Positions 60,046 to 64,000 of a stretch of DNA of 64,000 nucleotides are shown here, piece after piece. Location: positions 62,001-126,000 of the forward strand of contig JAPLMQ010000302.1 in NCBI GenBank assembly GCA_026386955.1. The letters run 5' to 3'. The notes beneath the pieces are model-generated. The model worked only from the letters and a program-made list of their open reading frames with translations. It was not told where the DNA came from and ran no database searches. This stretch comes from Planctomycetota bacterium (GTDB lineage: Bacteria; Planctomycetota; Phycisphaerae; Phycisphaerales; Phycisphaeraceae). Within the stretch, counting starts at the first letter, position 1, and each line of letters starts with the position of its first letter. Both the position numbers and the translations under genes were made by a program.

Positions 60046-61524
60046 GTGTCGACCGTGACTCCATCCATCGCGCCTGGAACCGCCCCGAGCCCCGCGCCCG
60101 GGCTCCGCGCCCTCTCCGCCACCGCCGGCGCGGGGCACAGCGTCTGGGGCCTCGACGCCGTCCAGCTCCACGACCGCTTCTGGGCCGCCCGCGGCGTGCA
60201 GGTCGTGCGCCAGGGCGAGCGCTCCGAGATCGTCGCCGACGCCGAGCTCTTCCTGCTCATCGACCCGCGCTCGCTGGTCATCTTCCCGCTTGGCCCGCTC
60301 GTCGAGGTCATCAGTTGGGTCAAGCCCGACGTGCTGCTGGTGCGCCTGCAGGACAAGATCGAGCGCGGCTACCGCGAGCTGGCGGTCACCGACGCGCAGG
60401 GGCGCTTCGTGCGCTTCCAGCGCGTCTACGGCGGCGGCGACTCGCGCCTCGCCCGCGTCTCGCTCACCGCCGACCGCGACCTCGCCCGCACCTGGCAGAA
60501 CGCCACCGACGTCCGCACCGGCCGGCGGCACATCCGCCACGCCATCCGCCCGCAGGACCGGCTGACCATGTCCGCCTCCGGGAGCGTCTACGACCGCCAC
60601 AGCGGCGAGGAGATCATGCAGTTCATCCGCGTGCTGGTGCGCGACTGGCACAGGCCCGACGCGACCATCCCCCGCGCCCGCCGCGTCTCGGCGGGCGTCT
60701 GGGCCGACCGCGACGTGAAGATCGAGTCCGGCACGCGATTCGTCGGGCCCGCGTGGATCGGCGCCGGGCGCAGGCTCGAGCCCGGCGAGGCCGTCGTCGG
60801 CCCCGCCGCCCTCTGGGACGAGCCCGCGGCGCGCCCCGCCGTCGAGGACCTGCAGTGGCAGGAGATCGAGCCCAGCGACGTCATGACCCGCCCCGTGCGC
60901 CCGCGCGGGCAGACCTCGTTCCAGAAGCTCACCAAGCGGCTGTTCGACATCGTCGCGGCCCTCATCGGGCTGGCCCTCACCGCCCCGCTCTACCCGTTCA
61001 TCATGCTCGCCATCTGGCTCGAGGACGGGCGGCCGTTCTTCTTCTCGCACACGCGCGAGACGCTGGGCGGCAAGCAGTTCCCCTGCCACAAATTCCGCTC
61101 CATGCGCCGCGACGCCGAGCAGATCAAGGCCCGCCTCGCCAAGGAGAACGCCTCCGACGGCCCGCAGTTCTTCATGAAGAACGACCCGCGCCTCACCAAG
61201 GTGGGCAAGCTCCTGCGCGACTTGAATTTCGACGAGTTCCCCCAGTTCTGGAACGTGCTGATGGGCGACATGTCGATCGTCGGCCCGCGCCCGAGCCCGA
61301 ACAAGGAGAACCAGTACTGCCCGCCGTGGCGCGAGGCTCGCCTGAGCGTCCGCCCCGGCATCACCGGCCTGTGGCAGGTCATGCGCAGCCGGCGGCAGGG
61401 CTTGGATTTCCAGGAGTGGATCCGCTACGACATCCAGTACGTCGAGAGCGTCACCTGGCGCCTCGACATCTGGATCATCTGGAAGACGATTGTCCTGATG
61501 ATCTTCAAGACAGGCAGCAAATGA
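60046..61524 (+). CDS. Undecaprenyl-phosphate sugar phosphotransferase with extra N-terminal domain
   Basis: 492 residues. The C-terminal domain (about 295-492) is a bacterial sugar transferase: KRLFDIVAALIGLALTAP, FFFSHTRETLGGKQFPCHKF, RSM, LRDLNFDEFPQFWNVLMGDM, SIVGPRPSP and ITGLWQV. It moves a sugar-1-phosphate to the lipid carrier, the first step of exopolysaccharide repeat synthesis. The usual N-terminal membrane helices are absent. Instead residues about 20-270 form a soluble region ending in beta-helix turns (GVWADRDVKIESGTRFVGPA), recalling the gene at 57350. The GTG at 60046 has AAGGA 9 nt upstream; 60025 is possible. Confidence 0.88.
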   Translation: MSTVTPSIAPGTAPSPAPGLRALSATAGAGHSVWGLDAVQLHDRFWAARGVQVVRQGERSEIVADAELFLLIDPRSLVIFPLGPLVEVISWVKPDVLLVRLQDKIERGYRELAVTDAQGRFVRFQRVYGGGDSRLARVSLTADRDLARTWQNATDVRTGRRHIRHAIRPQDRLTMSASGSVYDRHSGEEIMQFIRVLVRDWHRPDATIPRARRVSAGVWADRDVKIESGTRFVGPAWIGAGRRLEPGEAVVGPAALWDEPAARPAVEDLQWQEIEPSDVMTRPVRPRGQTSFQKLTKRLFDIVAALIGLALTAPLYPFIMLAIWLEDGRPFFFSHTRETLGGKQFPCHKFRSMRRDAEQIKARLAKENASDGPQFFMKNDPRLTKVGKLLRDLNFDEFPQFWNVLMGDMSIVGPRPSPNKENQYCPPWREARLSVRPGITGLWQVMRSRRQGLDFQEWIRYDIQYVESVTWRLDIWIIWKTIVLMIFKTGSK

Positions 61525-64000
61525 GCATCCGTCCCAAGACCAAGCGTCGTCTTGTGTTGCTTCTGTGCTCCGTGGGCCTGCTGGCGGTCCTGGGGGTCGT
61601 GGCCGTGCTGGCGCGGGGCTGGCAGCTCGAGCGCCGCGCCAAGGTCTTCCGCGCCGCGGGCATGGCCGCCGCCCAGCGCGAGGATTGGCCAGCCGCGCAG
61701 GAGAACCTCCGGCACTACCTCGCCCCCCGCCGCAACGCCGACGACGTCGAGGCCCTCTTCCAGTACGCCCGCGCCTGCCGCAAGGTGCAGATGCCCGAGA
61801 GCAAGCACTTGGTGGCCGCCATCCAGCAGCTCCGCCGGCTGATCGCGCTCAAGCCCGACCACCTCGAGGCCCAGGAGATGGCGGTGGAGATCTACACCGA
61901 GCTGGGGGCCTCGACCGAGGCCGCCGCCGCCGCCGACCGCCTGCTCGCCCAGCGCCCCGACGACCCGGTCGCACTGCGCGCCAAGGCGATCGCGCTCACC
62001 CGCCTGCGCCGCAACGCCGACGCCTTGGCGGCGACGGAGGCCTACCTCAAGGTCAAGCCCGAGGACCTGCAGGTCCACCTGCTCAACCTGGATTTGATGC
62101 AGCGCGTCGAGAAACCGGCGGCGGAGATCGTCGCGCGGGCCGAGGCGCTGCACAAGTCCCACCCCGACGACCCGCGCTTCGAGCTCCTGCTCGCCTGCGC
62201 CTACCGGGCCGCGAATGACCCCCGCAAGTCGAACCAGTGGCTGCGCACCGCCGCCGGCCACAAGCCGCCCGACGCCGACTTCCTCCAGATCCTCGTGGGC
62301 CTGCTCGACAACAGCGGGATGTTCACCGAGGCCCGCGCGGTCCTCGAGAAGTCGGCCGGGCCCGACGCCGGGCCCCAGGTGCTCACCGCCTTGGCCTTCC
62401 GCCTCTGGGAGAACGGGCAGGACAAGGAGCTCATCGAGCGCTTCGCCAAGCTCGACCTGGACAACGCCCTGACCGCCGCCGACCTCATGGGCCTCAAGGC
62501 CATGTCCCTGGCCCGCACGGGGAAAGTCGCCGACGCCAAGCCCCTGGCCGACGCCCTGCGCCAACGCGTGAGCGAGATGCGGGCCCAGGCTTGGTCGACC
62601 TTCCTCGACGGCATCATCCTCGTCAACACCCCGAGCCCGCGCGAGATCGCCGACGTCTGCCGCAAGGCCATCGCCCTCGAATCCCGCATCTCCCCGCTCC
62701 ACGCGATGGCCGGGCAGGCCTACTTCGAGCTGGGCGAAAAGGAGCAGTCGCTGCGCGAATGGCAGGAGGCCTCCCGGCTCAGTCCGTCGTGGTCCCTCCC
62801 GCTCTCACGCATGGCCCGCCTGCTCTCCGACATGAACCGGCCCGAGCTCGCGGTCGTCGCGGCCCGCGAGGCGGGCCTCCGCGCCCCGGGCAACGCCGAG
62901 GCGGCGGTCGTCTGGGTCACCTCCCGCTACGCCAACCTCACCAACAACCCCAACGACAGCCCCGACAAGGTGCTGTCGATGATCGACGACGTTCAGAAGG
63001 CCATGCCCGGCGAGCCGCAGACCCTCGCGTTGAAGGTCGAGCTGCTCGTGCAGACCGGCAAGAAGGACGCGGCCGCGAATGCGGTCCGCCAGGCCCTCGC
63101 CGCCAATCCCGCCCCGGCGCCCGAGACGTTGATGCGCCTGGCGGAAGTCAGCCGGGAGGCGGGGCTGGGCCAGGAGGAGGCCTGCCTGCAGTTGTATGAG
63201 AAGGCGTCGGGCCCGACGCCCGAGTCCGTCCTCTTCCGCGCCTTGGGGTTCTCCGCGAAGGGGCAGTTCGACCAGGGCCGCAAGCTCATCGACGCGTCCA
63301 CCCAAGGCGAGAAGGAGGCGGCCAAGCTGCTTCGCTGGAAGCTCGCGCTGGCGGAATACCTCGACCGCAACGCCGCCCCCGACGCCGTCGAGGTGATCGG
63401 CGCCCTCGCCGACGCCGAGCCGCGGAACCTCGCGGTGCAGCAGTCGGTGATGCGCAGCCGCACGGCGGGGAACGACCGGAAGCTGATGGACCGCACGATC
63501 GACCACGTGAAGGCCCTCACCGGCGACGACGCCGCGGGCTGGCGCGTCGCGCGGGCGCGGTGGCTCCTGCAGGGCGACCAGGCCGCGACCGACACGCCCA
63601 AGGCTCTGGCCCTGCTCCAGGAAGTCGTGCGCACGGCCCCTGAGCTGCTCGATGGCCGGCTGCTCCTTGCCCGCACGTACGAGCGCCAGGGCAACCGCAC
63701 CGCCGCGCTCGAGGAACTCAAGGCCGCCCGCAACCTCGCGCCCCGCTCCAACGGCGTGGCCCTCGACTTGGCGGCCATGCTGCAGGCCCAAGGCGACCTC
63801 GAAGGCTCATCGGCGCTGATCGACGCGGTCCTCAAGTCGCCTGCCGCGGGTCCCGAGGAGCTCCGCCGCGCCGCCACCCTGCTCGCGGCCCGAGGCCAGG
63901 GCGACCGCGCCATCGAGGTGCTCAAGAATCTCGAAGGCGGCGCGGGAGCCGACGCGCAGGGCTCTTCGGGCCTGCTGCTCGCGATGCTCTACCGCAGCCG
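61521..64000 (+). CDS. TPR-repeat protein of the exopolysaccharide operon (3' end outside window)
   Basis: 826 codons are visible with no stop. The ATG overlaps the sugar transferase stop as ATGA. A membrane helix at residues 10-30 anchors a long series of tetratricopeptide-like helical pairs (for example LRRLIALKPDHLEAQEMAVE, QLYEKASGPTPESVLFRALG, LKAARNLAPRSNGVALDLAA). It resembles the PrsT-type TPR proteins that accompany exosortase loci. It probably scaffolds the export machinery in the periplasm. Repeat number cannot be given because the gene is cut. Confidence 0.85.
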   Translation, partial: MSIRPKTKRRLVLLLCSVGLLAVLGVVAVLARGWQLERRAKVFRAAGMAAAQREDWPAAQENLRHYLAPRRNADDVEALFQYARACRKVQMPESKHLVAAIQQLRRLIALKPDHLEAQEMAVEIYTELGASTEAAAAADRLLAQRPDDPVALRAKAIALTRLRRNADALAATEAYLKVKPEDLQVHLLNLDLMQRVEKPAAEIVARAEALHKSHPDDPRFELLLACAYRAANDPRKSNQWLRTAAGHKPPDADFLQILVGLLDNSGMFTEARAVLEKSAGPDAGPQVLTALAFRLWENGQDKELIERFAKLDLDNALTAADLMGLKAMSLARTGKVADAKPLADALRQRVSEMRAQAWSTFLDGIILVNTPSPREIADVCRKAIALESRISPLHAMAGQAYFELGEKEQSLREWQEASRLSPSWSLPLSRMARLLSDMNRPELAVVAAREAGLRAPGNAEAAVVWVTSRYANLTNNPNDSPDKVLSMIDDVQKAMPGEPQTLALKVELLVQTGKKDAAANAVRQALAANPAPAPETLMRLAEVSREAGLGQEEACLQLYEKASGPTPESVLFRALGFSAKGQFDQGRKLIDASTQGEKEAAKLLRWKLALAEYLDRNAAPDAVEVIGALADAEPRNLAVQQSVMRSRTAGNDRKLMDRTIDHVKALTGDDAAGWRVARARWLLQGDQAATDTPKALALLQEVVRTAPELLDGRLLLARTYERQGNRTAALEELKAARNLAPRSNGVALDLAAMLQAQGDLEGSSALIDAVLKSPAAGPEELRRAATLLAARGQGDRAIEVLKNLEGGAGADAQGSSGLLLAMLYRS

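Overview
The window is a dense, high-GC (roughly two-thirds G+C or more) stretch of a Gram-negative bacterial chromosome. Several features point to a planctomycete, most likely of the Phycisphaerae type. These are LPS genes (lpxK, hldE, gmhA) beside peptidoglycan-recycling genes (anmK, murQ), a small membrane protein ending in the C-x-x-C-G-Y-D-L-R zinc-ribbon signature common in that phylum, a sulfatase, an exosortase/EpsI exopolysaccharide cluster, a FlgM-like protein and many secreted carbohydrate-active proteins. This assignment is an inference. I found no rRNA, tRNA, CRISPR array, transposase or phage gene.

Layout. 1-9 kb: a truncated six-hairpin glycosidase-like gene, an unknown protein with an internal duplication, pyrE, an SDR gene overlapping gmhA, an MFS exporter, a membrane protein and a coiled-coil lipoprotein. 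9-15 kb (minus strand): GH95 fucosidase, hldE, lpxK and a broken maf. 15-20 kb: a ParA ATPase fused to a glycogen-binding (CBM48-like) domain, its neighbour that looks like a degenerate MinD/ParA protein, then convergent flgM. 20-28 kb: a lipoprotein with a YHS-like cysteine module, phoB-phoR-folP, MATE exporter, sulfatase and a winged-helix regulator divergent from icd. 30-46 kb: murQ/anmK, an oxidoreductase/sugar-isomerase pair, a PH-domain membrane protein, a large secreted TIM-barrel protein, an M24 peptidase, an M14-like zinc enzyme, two secreted proteins (one GH113-like) and purD. 47-54 kb: the complete minus-strand suf cluster sufB-C-D-S-U-T. 54-57 kb: an FG-GAP lipoprotein. 57-64 kb: an exopolysaccharide operon (nucleotidyltransferase-like, exosortase, EpsI, sugar transferase, TPR) that runs off the right edge.

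Two genome-scale patterns stand out. First, at least eight genes carry a TAnnnT box exactly 6-7 nt before the start codon and no Shine-Dalgarno sequence, while most operon-internal genes have good Shine-Dalgarno sequences. This is what leaderless transcription would look like. Second, intergenic spaces are populated by at least six families of long inverted-repeat elements (about 100-300 bp, arms up to 36 bp perfect). One copy is nested inside another, two split the suf cluster, and most of the rest sit between convergent genes. They resemble REPIN or MITE elements mobilised from elsewhere, since no transposase is in view.
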